Assembly: GCA_013822765.1 (NCBI GenBank)
Contig: PNKY01000003.1
Coordinates: 453,039 to 517,038, forward strand
DNA from: Rhodospirillum sp.
GTDB lineage: Bacteria > Pseudomonadota > Alphaproteobacteria > Dongiales > Dongiaceae
Reading direction: 5' to 3'
Length of the DNA: 64,000 nt
The notes beneath the pieces were generated by a model. The model saw only the letters and a list, made by a program, of their open reading frames with translations, was not told the DNA's origin and did no database searches. Shown here piece by piece: positions 41,412 through 50,917 of the stretch (within the stretch, counting starts at the first letter, position 1; every line of letters starts with the position of its first letter). Both the position numbers and the translations under genes were made by a program.

Positions 41412-42142
41412 GATGCACGTCCTTTCTTTTGACTCTGGCCGGCATTCGCCGTCCGTTTCTGATAGGCGGCCCACAGATCCGGCCGCCGCGATTCCGTTGT
41501 CTGTTCGGCCTGGAGCTTGCGCCAGGCTTTGATCTTCTCGTGATGCCCGCTCATCAGCACGTCGGGCACCTGGCGGCCGCACCACTCGGCAGGCCGGGTG
41601 TAATGGGGATATTCGAGGAGGCCGGCTTCGAAGCTCTCCTCCTCCAGCGTTTCTTCCGCGCCCATGACGCCGGGCAGCAGGCGCACCGCCGCGTCGATCA
41701 GCGCGATCGCCGCCGGCTCGCCGCCCGACAGCACGAAGTCGCCGAGGCTGACTTCCATCAGGCCGCGCGCCTCGATCACGCGCTCGTCGAGCCCTTCGTA
41801 GCGGCCGCACAAGATGACCACGCCGGGGCCGGCGGACAGTTCCTTCACCAGCTCCTGGTCCAGCACCTTGCCGCGCGGCGTCAGGTAGATCGCCGGCTTC
41901 AGGCCATCGCGCATCGCGTGATCGAGCGCGGCATCCACCACGTCCGGGCGCATCACCATGCCGGGACCGCCGCCGAACGGCGTATCGTCGACCGTGCGAT
42001 GCTTGTCGGTGGCGAAGCCGCGGATGTCGATGGCCTCGATCTTCCAGTCGCCGCGCTCCAGCGCCTTGCCAGCGAGACTCGAGCCGAGCGGGCCCGGGAA
42101 CATCTCCGGGAACAGCGTCAGGATGCGCGCGGTCCAGCTCAT
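41408..42142 (-). CDS. trmD: tRNA (guanine-N1-)-methyltransferase
   Basis: A 244-residue SPOUT enzyme making m1G37 in tRNAs reading CNN and some other codons. The knot region is [18 protein letters not shown] and [19 protein letters not shown], and the conserved [18 protein letters not shown] is present. The start overlaps rimM by 4 bases and the end overlaps rplS by 4 bases, giving tight coupling. Confidence 0.98.
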   Translation of the reverse strand: MSWTARILTLFPEMFPGPLGSSLAGKALERGDWKIEAIDIRGFATDKHRTVDDTPFGGGPGMVMRPDVVDAALDHAMRDGLKPAIYLTPRGKVLDQELVKELSAGPGVVILCGRYEGLDERVIEARGLMEVSLGDFVLSGGEPAAIALIDAAVRLLPGVMGAEETLEEESFEAGLLEYPHYTRPAEWCGRQVPDVLMSGHHEKIKAWRKLQAEQTTESRRPDLWAAYQKRTANAGQSQKKGRAS

Positions 42143-42723
42143 GGCGCGGCCTCCTGCAGCTCGGCCGCCTCTGCCTCTTCCTGCGCCGGGACTTCGAAGA
42201 AGTTCGCCGGCAGGTCGAGAACGACGCGGCCGCCCTTGATGTCGACCACCGGCACGAACGCCTTGGCGAACGGCACCACGAAGCCCTCGCCGCTCTCCGG
42301 CACCACCAGCAGCAGATCGCCCGCGCCGTAATTGTCGACCGAGACGATCTCGCCCAGCTTCGCGTCCTTGCCGTCGAACGCCGCGAGGCCGATCAGATCC
42401 GCGAGGTAGTACTCTTCCGGATCCTTGGGCATCGGCAGGCGTTCGCGGTCCACGAACAGCTCCACGCCCTTCAGCGCCTCGGCGGCGTTGCGGTCCGCGA
42501 TGCCGGCGATACGCCCGATCAGGACGCCCTTCGCCGCATCGCCGACGCCGACGACGCTGAGCTCGAAGCTGCGCTTGTGCTTGGTGTCGGTGAGCGGCCC
42601 GTATTCGGCAATGTCAGCCGGCTTGGCGGCGAAGGATTTCACCTTCACCTCGCCCTTGATGCCGTGCGCGCCGAGAATGGCGCCCATCAGCACAAGCCGC
42701 TGCGATGTTGCCGAAGAGGACAT
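42139..42723 (-). CDS. rimM: 16S rRNA processing protein RimM
   Basis: A 194-residue 30S maturation factor with an N-terminal RimM domain ([20 protein letters not shown]) and a C-terminal PRC-barrel domain ([23 protein letters not shown]). It binds S19 during 30S assembly. It follows rpsP by 21 bases and overlaps trmD by 4 bases. The C-terminus is a short acidic Glu/Ala tail. Confidence 0.97.
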   Translation of the reverse strand: MSSSATSQRLVLMGAILGAHGIKGEVKVKSFAAKPADIAEYGPLTDTKHKRSFELSVVGVGDAAKGVLIGRIAGIADRNAAEALKGVELFVDRERLPMPKDPEEYYLADLIGLAAFDGKDAKLGEIVSVDNYGAGDLLLVVPESGEGFVVPFAKAFVPVVDIKGGRVVLDLPANFFEVPAQEEAEAAELQEAAP

Positions 42724-42744
42724 GGCCCTGGCCCGATCCTTCGC

Positions 42745-43110
42745 TTACTGCGCCGGAGCTTCGGCGGCCTTGGCAGCCGCGTCCGCCTGGGCCTTCGCGC
42801 GCTCCTGCGCCTTCGCCTTCGGCTTGTCCTGCTTGGTCTGCTCGTGGCGCTTCGGCGCCTCGCACAGGCCAGCCTTGTGGAAGAAGTACTGCACGCGATC
42901 GCTCGGCGTCGCGCCCATCTTCAGCCAATGCTTGGCGCGCTCGACGTCGAAGGTCACGCGCTTCGGGTCTTCCTTGCCCAGCATCGGATTATAGGCGCCG
43001 ATATGCTCGACGAAGCGGCCGTCGCGCGCGAAGCGCGATTCGGCGACCACGATGCGATAGTACGGGCGCTTCTTGGCGCCGCCGCGGGTCAGTCGGATCT
43101 TCAGTGACAC
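42745..43110 (-). CDS. rpsP: 30S ribosomal protein S16
   Basis: A 121-residue S16, longer than the roughly 80-residue minimum because of the Lys/Ala-rich tail often seen in alphaproteobacteria ([20 protein letters not shown]). The core begins with [21 protein letters not shown] and includes [13 protein letters not shown]. First gene of the rpsP-rimM-trmD-rplS-leuC series; a VOC gene lies 39 bases upstream. Confidence 0.98.
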   Translation of the reverse strand: MSLKIRLTRGGAKKRPYYRIVVAESRFARDGRFVEHIGAYNPMLGKEDPKRVTFDVERAKHWLKMGATPSDRVQYFFHKAGLCEAPKRHEQTKQDKPKAKAQERAKAQADAAAKAAEAPAQ

Positions 43111-43149
43111 TTGGTTTTCTCCTCTGGAAGTTCGAGTGTTTCGTTCAGC

Positions 43150-43551
43150 TCATTCCGGATGATGGCTGCAAGCTTCGATCTTGTTGCCGTCCGGGTCATA
43201 CGCAAATGCGCCGTAGTAAGTCGGGTGGTAGTGAGGCCGCAGGCCGGGCGCGCCATTGTCCTTGGCGCCGGCCTTGATCGCAGCCTTGTAGAACGCATCG
43301 ATCGCCTTGCGGCTCTTCGCGACGAATGCGACATGGGTGCCGCCTTTCTTGTTGGCCTTCTTGTCCAGCTTTTCCGGCTTGCCGATCCAGAAGCTCGGCT
43401 TGTCCGCTTCGCCATAGCCGTGGGCCACGACGCCCTGGCCGGGGATGTCGACGGTGAAGACGCAAGCGTAGCCGAGCGGCTTCAGCGCCGCGTCGTAGAA
43501 TTCCTTGGCCTTCTTGAGGCTCGATACGCCAATCGAGATGTGATCGATCAT
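43150..43551 (-). CDS. VOC-family glyoxalase-like protein
   Basis: A 133-residue vicinal-oxygen-chelate protein: MIDHISIGVSSLKKAKEFYDAAL at the N-terminus, a repeat unit around GTHVAFVAKSRKAIDAFYKAA and the closing YYGAFAYDPDGNKIEACSH. Candidate metal ligands are His4, His near VAF and Glu in KIEAC. Its start overlaps the ffh stop by 4 bases and it sits between ffh and rpsP, an otherwise housekeeping string. Substrate unknown. Confidence 0.9.
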   Translation of the reverse strand: MIDHISIGVSSLKKAKEFYDAALKPLGYACVFTVDIPGQGVVAHGYGEADKPSFWIGKPEKLDKKANKKGGTHVAFVAKSRKAIDAFYKAAIKAGAKDNGAPGLRPHYHPTYYGAFAYDPDGNKIEACSHHPE

Positions 43552-44951
43552 CGCCGCCCTCCGAATGGTGGGAACCCGCCCATGCCGCCGCCGGCGCCGC
43601 CCTTCATGAGCGCAGCCATGCCGGAGCGCATCAGGCCCTTCTGACCCAGCTTGCTGACCTGCTTCATCATGCGGGCCATTTCCATGTGCTGCTTCAGCAA
43701 CTTGTTGATGTCCTGCACCTGCATGCCGCAGCCCTTGGCGATGCGGTTCTTGCGCGAGGCCTTAATGAGGTCGGGGTTGCGCCGTTCCTTGGGCGTCATC
43801 GAAGAGATGATCGCGAGCGAGCGGCGGATCACCTTGTCGTCGACCTTGCCTTCGAGCTGCTTCTGCATCTTGCCCATGCCGGGCAGCATGCCGGCGATCG
43901 AGGCGAGGCCGCCCATCTTCTGCAACTGCTTGAGCTGGCTGGCGAGGTCGTTGAGATCGAACTCGCCCTTCTGCATCTTCCTGGCGAGACGCTCGGCCTC
44001 CTCAGCCTCGGTCGACTCGATCGCCTTCTCGACCAGGCTGACGATATCGCCCATGCCGAGGATGCGGCCGGCGATGCGGTCGGCGTGGAAATCCTCCAGC
44101 GCCTCCATCTTCTCGCCGACGCCGATCAGCTTGATCGGACAGCCGGTGATCGCGCGCATGGAGAGCGCCGCGCCGCCGCGCGCATCGCCGTCGACGCGGG
44201 TCAGCACGATGCCGGTGACGTTGACGCGCTCCTTGAAGCTCTTGGCGACGGTGACGGCGTCCTGGCCGGTCATCGCGTCGGCCACCAACAGAGTCTCGTG
44301 CGGCTTGGCGGCGGCATGCACTTCGGCAACTTCCGCCATCAGTTCTTCGTCGATCGCGAGGCGGCCGGCGGTGTCGAGCATCACCACGTCGTAGCCTTCG
44401 AGGCGGCCCATCTGGATCGCGCGCTTGGCGATTGCGACCGGCGGCTCGCCGATCACGATCGGCAGCGTGTTGACGCCGACCTGCTCGCCGAGAATCGCGA
44501 GCTGCTGCTGCGCGGCCGGGCGGCGCACGTCGAGCGAGGCCATCAGCACGCGCTTGCCCTTCTGCTCGAGCAGGCGCTTGGCGATCTTGGCGGTGCTGGT
44601 GGTCTTGCCCGAGCCCTGCAGGCCGACCATCAGGATCGGCACCGGCGCCGGCGCGTTGAGATCGAGGCCGGGCTCCACGCCTTCGCCGGCGGAGAGCGTC
44701 TTGATCAGCTCGTCATGGACGAGCTTCACCACCATCTGGCCGGGCGTCACCGACTTGACGACGCGCTCGCCGATCGCGCCTTCGCGCACAGTGGCGACGA
44801 AATCCTTGACCACCGGCAGCGCGACGTCGGCCTCGAGCAGGGCGACGCGCACCTCGCGCATCGCCTCGTCGACATCGGCTTCCGTCAGCGCACCGCGCCG
44901 GGTCAGCTTGTCGAAGACGCCGCTCAGTCTCTCTTGCAGCTTCTCGAACAT
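43548..44951 (-). CDS. ffh: Signal recognition particle protein Ffh
   Basis: A 467-residue GTPase of the signal recognition particle that directs nascent membrane proteins to FtsY. It has an N domain (residues 1-90), the G domain with P-loop GLQGSGKTTST (about 109-119), LDTAGRLAIDEELM and TRVDGDARGG, and a Met-rich M domain ending with GGAGGGMGGFPPFGG. Complete and of normal length. Confidence 0.98.
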   Translation of the reverse strand: MFEKLQERLSGVFDKLTRRGALTEADVDEAMREVRVALLEADVALPVVKDFVATVREGAIGERVVKSVTPGQMVVKLVHDELIKTLSAGEGVEPGLDLNAPAPVPILMVGLQGSGKTTSTAKIAKRLLEQKGKRVLMASLDVRRPAAQQQLAILGEQVGVNTLPIVIGEPPVAIAKRAIQMGRLEGYDVVMLDTAGRLAIDEELMAEVAEVHAAAKPHETLLVADAMTGQDAVTVAKSFKERVNVTGIVLTRVDGDARGGAALSMRAITGCPIKLIGVGEKMEALEDFHADRIAGRILGMGDIVSLVEKAIESTEAEEAERLARKMQKGEFDLNDLASQLKQLQKMGGLASIAGMLPGMGKMQKQLEGKVDDKVIRRSLAIISSMTPKERRNPDLIKASRKNRIAKGCGMQVQDINKLLKQHMEMARMMKQVSKLGQKGLMRSGMAALMKGGAGGGMGGFPPFGGRR

Positions 44952-45104
44952 GTCGCTCTGTGGTTCCTACTCGCGCAAAACACAGTCACGCCGGTGCGCG
45001 AAACTCGCGGACCGACGGGGCCCCTCGGGGCCGGGCTTTAACAATGCCGTAAGGCGCGCGGAAACTAGGCTGTGGGCGGCCTCAAGTCAAGCAAACAGCC
45101 CCGC

Positions 45105-45455
45105 TCAGGCCGCATGGGTGATAGAGGGCGGGCGAGGGCTCGGGCTGGCCTGCTTCAAAGCCGCGAGCTGCTGATGCAACTGGCTGATCTGCTGGGCTTT
45201 TTCCGCGTTGGCGCGCGCGAGGTCGCGGGCTCGCTTGCGGGCGCCGCCGGCCGACAGCCAGGCGCTGGTGGCGCCGACCAGGAAGCCGAGCAGCAGGAAG
45301 CCGACGATGACGGACCACAGCGGCGCCGGCTTCACGAACGGCAGCGGCCACAGGCTCACCTCTACCATTTCGCGGTTCTGCACCATGAAGGTGACCACAA
45401 TGAACGCCACGATCAGGAACAGGACCCACCGCAGGAATCTGAGGACCGCGTACAT
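45105..45455 (-). CDS. LapA-domain (DUF1049) membrane protein
   Basis: A 116-residue protein with two transmembrane helices (about residues 8-27 and 46-68) and a short coiled C-terminal region (ARANAEKAQQISQLHQQLAALK). VQNREMVEVSLWPLPF between the helices is typical of LapA/DUF1049, implicated in lipopolysaccharide assembly in enterobacteria. It follows ihfB on the minus strand by 112 bases, a common neighbourhood. The function in this organism is not established. Confidence 0.9.
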   Translation of the reverse strand: MYAVLRFLRWVLFLIVAFIVVTFMVQNREMVEVSLWPLPFVKPAPLWSVIVGFLLLGFLVGATSAWLSAGGARKRARDLARANAEKAQQISQLHQQLAALKQASPSPRPPSITHAA

Positions 45456-45567
45456 GATCGGAGCTCCGCGAAATATGTCTTGGGGCTCAGTCTATTGCGG
45501 TCAACAGCGCGGCGCAAAGCATCGCTGCGCGCAGCCTGGCAACATTTCTCGCGACGGAGATTGAGAC

Positions 45568-45903
45568 TTACTGTTCCTTGCCGGCGCCGGACGCTGATGA
45601 CGTCTTCACTGGCTCGGCTTCGGCGCGGCCGTTCAGGCGGTCGCGCAACTCCTTGCCGGTCTTGAAGAACGGCACCACTTTCTGTTCCACCGCGACGGTC
45701 TCGCCGGTGCGCGGGTTGCGTCCGCGTCTGGCGTCGCGGAACTTCACGGAAAAGGCGCCGAAGCCGCGCAGCTCCACACGCTCGCGCTGCGCCAGCGCGT
45801 CGGTGATCTCTTCAAAAATCGTGGTGACGATGCGCTCGACATCACGGTGATACAAATGGGGATTAAGCTCCCCAATGCGCAGTATCAGCTCCGATTTCGT
45901 CAT
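45568..45903 (-). CDS. ihfB: Integration host factor beta subunit
   Basis: A 111-residue HU/IHF-fold DNA-bending protein from the ATG at 45903. Core motifs are [25 protein letters not shown] and the beta-arm [15 protein letters not shown] with the DNA-intercalating proline. It has a C-terminal tail of about 16 residues beyond the minimum. It lies downstream of rpsA on the same strand, a conserved order. The longer upstream frame includes the intergenic region and is not used. Confidence 0.97.
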   Translation of the reverse strand: MTKSELILRIGELNPHLYHRDVERIVTTIFEEITDALAQRERVELRGFGAFSVKFRDARRGRNPRTGETVAVEQKVVPFFKTGKELRDRLNGRAEAEPVKTSSASGAGKEQ

Positions 45904-46100
45904 CTTGTTTTCCCCCCGCCCCGACGTAACCCTGGCGCCCGGGCGGCCCCTATGAGAACGGCGCCCATCCCGCGCCTCGGTTGCAAGCCTGCCAAGCAAC
46001 CGGCTGGGCGTCAAGGGTAAGTCGCTCATTTATATGAGTTTTTTGCAGGCGGGTTCAGGTCGATTGGACGGCCGGCCAGTCGAAACGACGGCGGAATAGG

Positions 46101-46141
46101 CCAAAAAGCCAGGGCCGGCGGGTTTTTTGGCCCGCCGGCCC
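46101..46141 (-). terminator. Terminator downstream of rpsA
   Basis: An 11-bp GC stem (46112-46122 with 46131-46141) closes an 8-base loop, with a further AAAAA/TTTTT run at 46106-46102 on the minus strand after four bases. It lies 34 bases past the rpsA stop and separates rpsA from ihfB. Confidence 0.8.
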
Positions 46142-46174
46142 CGACTTTGGTCTGAAAAGAGACTGGCCTGTTTC

Positions 46175-47899
46175 TTAGGCCTCTTCGTCGTCTTTCTTGC
46201 CCTTCTTGGCCTTATTGAGGGCCGCGCCGAGGATATCGCCCAGGCTGGCGCCCGAGTCGGACGAACCGAACTCGGCCATCGCCTGCTTGTCCTCTTCGAC
46301 CTCCTTGGCCTTGATCGACAGGGTGAGCCGGCGGCTCTTCGGGTCGACCTGGATGATCTTGGCATCGACCTTCTCGCCGACCGCGAAGCGGTCGGGGCGC
46401 TGCTCAGAACGCTCGCGCGACAGGTCCGCCTTCTTGATGAAGCCGGAAAGGCCGTCCTGGACCGCAACCTCGATCCCGCCATCCACCACGGCGGTGACGG
46501 TGCAGGTCACGACCGAGCCTTTCTTCAGGGTGTTGGCGGCCTCGGCGAAGGTGTCCTTCTGCAGCTGCTTGATGCCGAGGGAGATACGCTCCTTCTCCAC
46601 GTCGACGTCGAGCACCTTCACCTTCACGCTGTCGCCCTTCTTGAAGGCTTGCACAGCTTCCTCGCCCGGCTTGTCCCAGGAGAGGTCGGAGAGATGCACC
46701 ATGCCGTCGATCTCACCCGGCAATCCAACGAAGAGTCCAAACTCGGTGATGTTCTTGACGTCGCCCTGCAGCTCGGTGCCGACCGGATACTTGTCGATGA
46801 AGCTGGTCCACGGATTGTCGAGGCACTGCTTCAGGCCGAGCGAAATGCGGCGCTTCACCGGATCGACATCCAGCACCATCACTTCGACTTCCTGCGAGGT
46901 CGAGACGATCTTGCCCGGATGCACGTTCTTCTTGGTCCAGCTCATCTCGGAGACGTGGACCAGGCCTTCGATGCCCGGCTCCAACTCGACGAAGGCGCCG
47001 TAGTCGGTGATATTGGTGACGCGGCCGGTGAACTTGGTGCCGACCGGATACTTGTCAGCGACGCCCTCCCACGGATCGGCTTCCAGCTGCTTCATGCCGA
47101 GGCTGATGCGCTGGGTCTCCGGGTTGAAGCGGATGACCTGGACCTTCACGGTCTGGCCGATCGACAAGGCTTCGCTCGGATGGTTGATGCGGCGCCACGC
47201 GATGTCGGTGACGTGCAGCAGACCATCGACGCCGCCGAGATCGACGAACGCACCGTAGTCGGTGATGTTCTTCACCACGCCCGTCAGGACCTGGCCTTCC
47301 TTGAGGTTGGCGACCAGCTCGTTGCGGGCCTCTGCGCGGCTCTCCTCGAGCACGGCGCGGCGCGAGACGACGATGTTGCCGCGGGCGCGGTCCATCTTGA
47401 GGATCTGGAACGGCTGCGGCGTGCCCATCAGCGGGCCGACGTCGCGCACCGGACGGATGTCGACCTGGCTGCCGGGCAGGAACGCGACGGCGCCGTTGAG
47501 GTCGACAGTGAAGCCACCCTTCACGCGGCCGAAGATGACGCCGGTGACGCGCTGGTTGTCCTTGAACTGACGCTCGAGCTGGGTCCAGGATTCCTCGCGG
47601 CGGGCCTTCTCGCGCGAGAGCACAGCCTCACCGTGCTTGTCTTCCATGCGCTCGAGATAGACTTCGACGATGTCGCCGATCTTGATCTCGTGCTTTTGTC
47701 CCGGCGCGGCGAATTCCTTGAGCGCGACGCGCCCTTCGGATTTCAAGCCGACATCGATCAGGACGAATTCATTTTCGATTCCGACGACGGTGCCTTTCAG
47801 CACGCTGCCTTCGAGACCAGAGCTGGCGCCGAGGGTTTCCTCGAGCAGCGCAGCGAACGATTCGCTGAGTGGTTTTTCCTTCAAGGCTGACTTAGCCAT
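46175..47899 (-). CDS. rpsA: 30S ribosomal protein S1
   Basis: A 574-residue RNA-binding ribosomal protein with six S1 repeats, visible as successive VNITDYGAFVEL or equivalent strands (for example NITDYGAFVDLGGVDGLLHV and NITEFGLFVGLPGEIDGMVHL). S1 captures mRNA for translation initiation. It begins with a basic leader (MAKSALKEKPLSESF) and ends in an acidic/basic tail. It follows cmk by 93 bases, the usual cmk-rpsA order. Confidence 0.98.
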   Translation of the reverse strand: MAKSALKEKPLSESFAALLEETLGASSGLEGSVLKGTVVGIENEFVLIDVGLKSEGRVALKEFAAPGQKHEIKIGDIVEVYLERMEDKHGEAVLSREKARREESWTQLERQFKDNQRVTGVIFGRVKGGFTVDLNGAVAFLPGSQVDIRPVRDVGPLMGTPQPFQILKMDRARGNIVVSRRAVLEESRAEARNELVANLKEGQVLTGVVKNITDYGAFVDLGGVDGLLHVTDIAWRRINHPSEALSIGQTVKVQVIRFNPETQRISLGMKQLEADPWEGVADKYPVGTKFTGRVTNITDYGAFVELEPGIEGLVHVSEMSWTKKNVHPGKIVSTSQEVEVMVLDVDPVKRRISLGLKQCLDNPWTSFIDKYPVGTELQGDVKNITEFGLFVGLPGEIDGMVHLSDLSWDKPGEEAVQAFKKGDSVKVKVLDVDVEKERISLGIKQLQKDTFAEAANTLKKGSVVTCTVTAVVDGGIEVAVQDGLSGFIKKADLSRERSEQRPDRFAVGEKVDAKIIQVDPKSRRLTLSIKAKEVEEDKQAMAEFGSSDSGASLGDILGAALNKAKKGKKDDEEA

Positions 47900-47992
47900 A
47901 CGAGTAGAGTCCTTTCGTTGCTATTCCGGCCGACCGGTTGTATCCGGCGGTCTTGGTAGCGGGGTTCCACAAACGGATTTGCAAGGCGTGCG

Positions 47993-48661
47993 TTACGCCT
48001 TCATCTTCGAAGCGATGAAAGCCAGTGCGCGTTCGAACACCTGGTCGGCCGTGAGGTCGGAGGTATCGATGATCAACGCGTCTGTCGCCGGCTTGGTCGG
48101 CGAAATGGAGCGGCCCTGATCGCGGGCATCCCGCTCCTGCATGTCCTGCAAAACCCGCGCGTATATAGCCGTCTCGCCGCGCGCTTGCAACTCTTTGACC
48201 CGACGGTCGGCACGGGCTTGTACACTGGCAGTGATGAATAATTTGGCATCGGCGTCCGGGCAGACGACGGTGCCGATATCGCGGCCGTCGAGGACCGCAC
48301 CGCCACTATCTCTAGCGGCATGGCGGGCGAAGTCACGCTGCCAGTAGAGGATTGCGGCCCGAACCGATGGGATGGCCGCGACCTTGGAGGCGGCTGTGCT
48401 GGTGTTTTCGGCGCGGATCGCAGAGTCCGAGAGGATTTCAGGCTTCAGCGCCTTGGCGGCCGCCGTTGCGGCTTTTTCGTCCGCTGGATCAAGGCCTTGG
48501 CGCAGAACAGCAAGTCCGACACCGCGATAGAGCGAGCCGGTGTCGAGGAAATCAAAGCCGAAATGGGTGGCCAGCCGCCGGGCCAGGGTGCCCTTTCCCG
48601 CCGCCGATGGACCATCGACCGTGATGACAAAACCACGCTTTTTTTGCGCGGAGCCGCTCAT
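47993..48661 (-). CDS. cmk: Cytidylate kinase
   Basis: A 222-residue (d)CMP kinase. The P-loop is [15 protein letters not shown] (about 17-31), followed by [13 protein letters not shown] and a lid region, with [20 protein letters not shown] characteristic of bacterial Cmk. Its start overlaps the aroA stop by 4 bases, so the two are coupled. It precedes rpsA. Confidence 0.97.
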   Translation of the reverse strand: MSGSAQKKRGFVITVDGPSAAGKGTLARRLATHFGFDFLDTGSLYRGVGLAVLRQGLDPADEKAATAAAKALKPEILSDSAIRAENTSTAASKVAAIPSVRAAILYWQRDFARHAARDSGGAVLDGRDIGTVVCPDADAKLFITASVQARADRRVKELQARGETAIYARVLQDMQERDARDQGRSISPTKPATDALIIDTSDLTADQVFERALAFIASKMKA

Positions 48662-50001
48662 CTGTTGGTCTTGGTGACCATGGCCCCAAGCCCGTTCATC
48701 AGGTCGACGAACCCCGGGAAGGAGGTGCCGATCGCCTCGGCATCGTCGATCTCGACCGGCTTTTTGGCGGCCATGCCCAGCACCAGGAACGACATGCCGA
48801 TGCGGTGATCGAGCTTCACCGCAATACGTACGCCGCCGGCCGGCGCCTTGCCGCCGGTGACGGTGAGGCTGTCCTTGCCTTCCGCGACCTTCACGCCGCA
48901 GGCCGCGAGGCCCTGCGCCATCGCGGACAAGCGATCGCTTTCCTTCACGCGCAATTCGGCGAGGCCTTCCATCCTGGTCTCGCCCTCGGCGAAGGCCGCG
49001 ACCACGGAGAGGATGGGATATTCGTCGATCATCGAGGGCGCGCGCTCGGCCGGCACCGTGATGCCCTTGAGCGCGCCGTGGCGCACGCGCAGATCGCCGA
49101 CCGGCTCGCCTGCTTCCTCGCGGCGATTCTCGATCGCGATGTCCGCGCCCATCTCCAGCAACGTCTCGATCAGGCCGATGCGATGCAGGTTGAGACCGAT
49201 GTTCGGCAATCGGATGTCGGAGCCGGGCACGATCAGCGCCGCCGCCAGCGGGAACGCAGCGGAGGATGGATCGCCCGGCACCACGATCTTGCGCCCGAAG
49301 ATCTCCGGCTGCCCGGTCAGTGAAACCGCGCGGCCTTCAGTCGTCTGCTCGACCTTCAGCGTGACGCCGAAGCCTTTCAGCATCAGCTCGGTGTGATCGC
49401 GCGTCGGCTCCGGCTCGATCACCGTGGTGATGCCGGGCGTGTTGAGGCCCGCGAGCAGAACCGCTGATTTCACCTGCGCCGATGCCACCGGCAATTTGTA
49501 GGTGATGGGCATCGGCTCGGCGGTTCCGATCACCGCGAGCGGCGGGCGGCCGCCGGCGCGCGCCACGATGCGCGCACCCATGCGGGACAGCGGCTCCGAC
49601 ACCCGCGCCATCGGGCGCGAGCGCAGGGAGGCATCGCCGGTGAAAAAGGTGACGAAATCGTACGGCGCGACCAGGCCCATCAGCAGGCGCGTGCCGGTGC
49701 CGGCGTTGCCGAGGTCCAGCACCTCCGGCGCCTCGCGCAGGCCGCCGATGCCGCGGCCGCGCGCGCGCCAGACGCCATCCGCGCCGCGCTCCGCCTCGCC
49801 GCCCAGCTGGCGCATGGCGGCGGCGGTGCGCAGCACATCCTCGCCCTCCAGCAGGCCGTGGATTTCGGTCTCGCCGACCGCCAGCGCGCCCAGCATCAGC
49901 GAGCGGTGCGAGATCGATTTGTCGCCCGGCACGCGCGCGGTTCCGGTGAGGGCGGTCGCGGTGCGCGAGGCAAGGGGTTGTGGTGCGGCGGAAGCGGTCA
50001 C
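48658..50001 (-). CDS. aroA: EPSP synthase (class II, CP4-like)
   Basis: A 447-residue 3-phosphoshikimate 1-carboxyvinyltransferase of aromatic amino acid synthesis. Motifs are [25 protein letters not shown] and the class II pattern [18 protein letters not shown], with [13 protein letters not shown] and [12 protein letters not shown]. The overall pattern is that of CP4-type enzymes, but the residue after NA in LGNAG is Gly where the glyphosate-tolerant CP4 enzyme has Ala. The start is at 50001, opposite the start of the TIGR02300 gene. Confidence 0.97.
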   Translation of the reverse strand: MTASAAPQPLASRTATALTGTARVPGDKSISHRSLMLGALAVGETEIHGLLEGEDVLRTAAAMRQLGGEAERGADGVWRARGRGIGGLREAPEVLDLGNAGTGTRLLMGLVAPYDFVTFFTGDASLRSRPMARVSEPLSRMGARIVARAGGRPPLAVIGTAEPMPITYKLPVASAQVKSAVLLAGLNTPGITTVIEPEPTRDHTELMLKGFGVTLKVEQTTEGRAVSLTGQPEIFGRKIVVPGDPSSAAFPLAAALIVPGSDIRLPNIGLNLHRIGLIETLLEMGADIAIENRREEAGEPVGDLRVRHGALKGITVPAERAPSMIDEYPILSVVAAFAEGETRMEGLAELRVKESDRLSAMAQGLAACGVKVAEGKDSLTVTGGKAPAGGVRIAVKLDHRIGMSFLVLGMAAKKPVEIDDAEAIGTSFPGFVDLMNGLGAMVTKTNR

Positions 50002-50204
50002 GGCGGCTGGACTTTCGAGCGGATTGCGCGCGTGGCTTTAGCACAGGCCGGGGCCGCTGTGCCAACCCCCAGAAGGACCGCCATCACGGGACCCGGACAG
50101 CGCGGTTGACAGGTACGGGCGGAGCGTGGCAATGGGGCCAAGACTTTCCAGACAACCGGCCGGCCGGACAGAGACCCGGGACCCGGCCTCAAGGAGCGAG
50201 CGAC

Positions 50205-50540
50205 GTGAGCAAACCGGAATGGGGCACCAAGCGCACCTGCCAAAGCTGCGCCGCGCATTTCTACGATATGCGCAAGGACACCATCATCTGCCCGAAGTGC
50301 GGCGCGACCTATGACCCCGAGGCGGTGCTGAAATCCCGCCGCGGCCGGGTGGTGGAGAAGCTGGCCCCCGTGAAGCCGGTGGTGCCCGAGCCGGTGGAGG
50401 CCGAGGGAGAAGCGGAGACCGAAGATATCGGCGCCGCCGAGGAGGAGGAGGTCATCGAGGACACCTCCGAGCTGGGCGAGGATGACGAGGACGTGTCCGA
50501 GGTCATCGAAGGCGGGGTGGACGACGAGAAGGATCGTTAA
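50205..50540 (+). CDS. TIGR02300/FYDLN acid-domain protein
   Basis: A 111-residue protein from GTG at 50205 with AAGGAG 8 bases upstream. The N-terminal domain (KPEWGTKRTCQSCAAHFYDM) has Cys pairs Cys-x2-Cys twice, typical of a zinc ribbon (CQSC and CPKC). The C-terminal half is strongly acidic (EEEEVIEDTSELGEDDEDV). This matches the alphaproteobacterial FYDLN family, often beside aroA. Function unknown; a tRNA-Ala gene follows. Confidence 0.9.
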   Translation: MSKPEWGTKRTCQSCAAHFYDMRKDTIICPKCGATYDPEAVLKSRRGRVVEKLAPVKPVVPEPVEAEGEAETEDIGAAEEEEVIEDTSELGEDDEDVSEVIEGGVDDEKDR

Positions 50541-50653
50541 GCCTTTCGCAGCCTATGAGCGGCAATTATTCGCTTGAATTAAAGGGGGCCGCTGCTTAGC
50601 TTCTGCCCCGTTTTCGGGACCGCCTTTCCCAGTTGGCGATCCCTGCGAGCTTC

Positions 50654-50729
50654 GGGCCCATAGCTCAGCTGGGAGAGCGCCACAATGGCATTGTGGAGGT
50701 CAGCGGTTCGATCCCGCTTGGGTCCACCA
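50654..50729 (+). tRNA. tRNA-Ala (anticodon GGC)
   Basis: A 76-base cloverleaf with encoded CCA. The acceptor pairs GGGCCCA with TGGGTCC (one G-T pair). The anticodon stem CCACA/TGTGG closes the loop ATGGCAT, giving anticodon GGC, which reads GCC and GCU. The T arm is AGCGG-TTCGATC-CCGCT. A possible promoter TTGAAT-16-TTAGCT lies at 50574-50601. Confidence 0.97.
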
Positions 50730-50733
50730 GATG

Positions 50734-50766
50734 AAAACCCCCGCCGCAGCGATGCGCGGGGGTTTT
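50734..50766 (+). terminator. Terminator after tRNA-Ala
   Basis: An 11-bp stem (50734-50744 with 50756-50766) of AAAACCCCCGC and its complement, with an 11-base loop and T-rich end. The symmetric A and T flanks allow it to end transcription from both sides, including the convergent chemoreceptor gene. Confidence 0.85.
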
Positions 50767-50917
50767 AATTTGCGGCCATCAGCTCCCGATACGAAAGATC
50801 GACTGCGCGCGCTTGATCCGGGCAACGCACGCACCGCCGTAGCGGAGAATGCGCCGGCAGATGTCAGGCACACGCGGGCCGACGAGCGAACTCGTCAGCC
50901 CGCGGCGGAACTAGACT

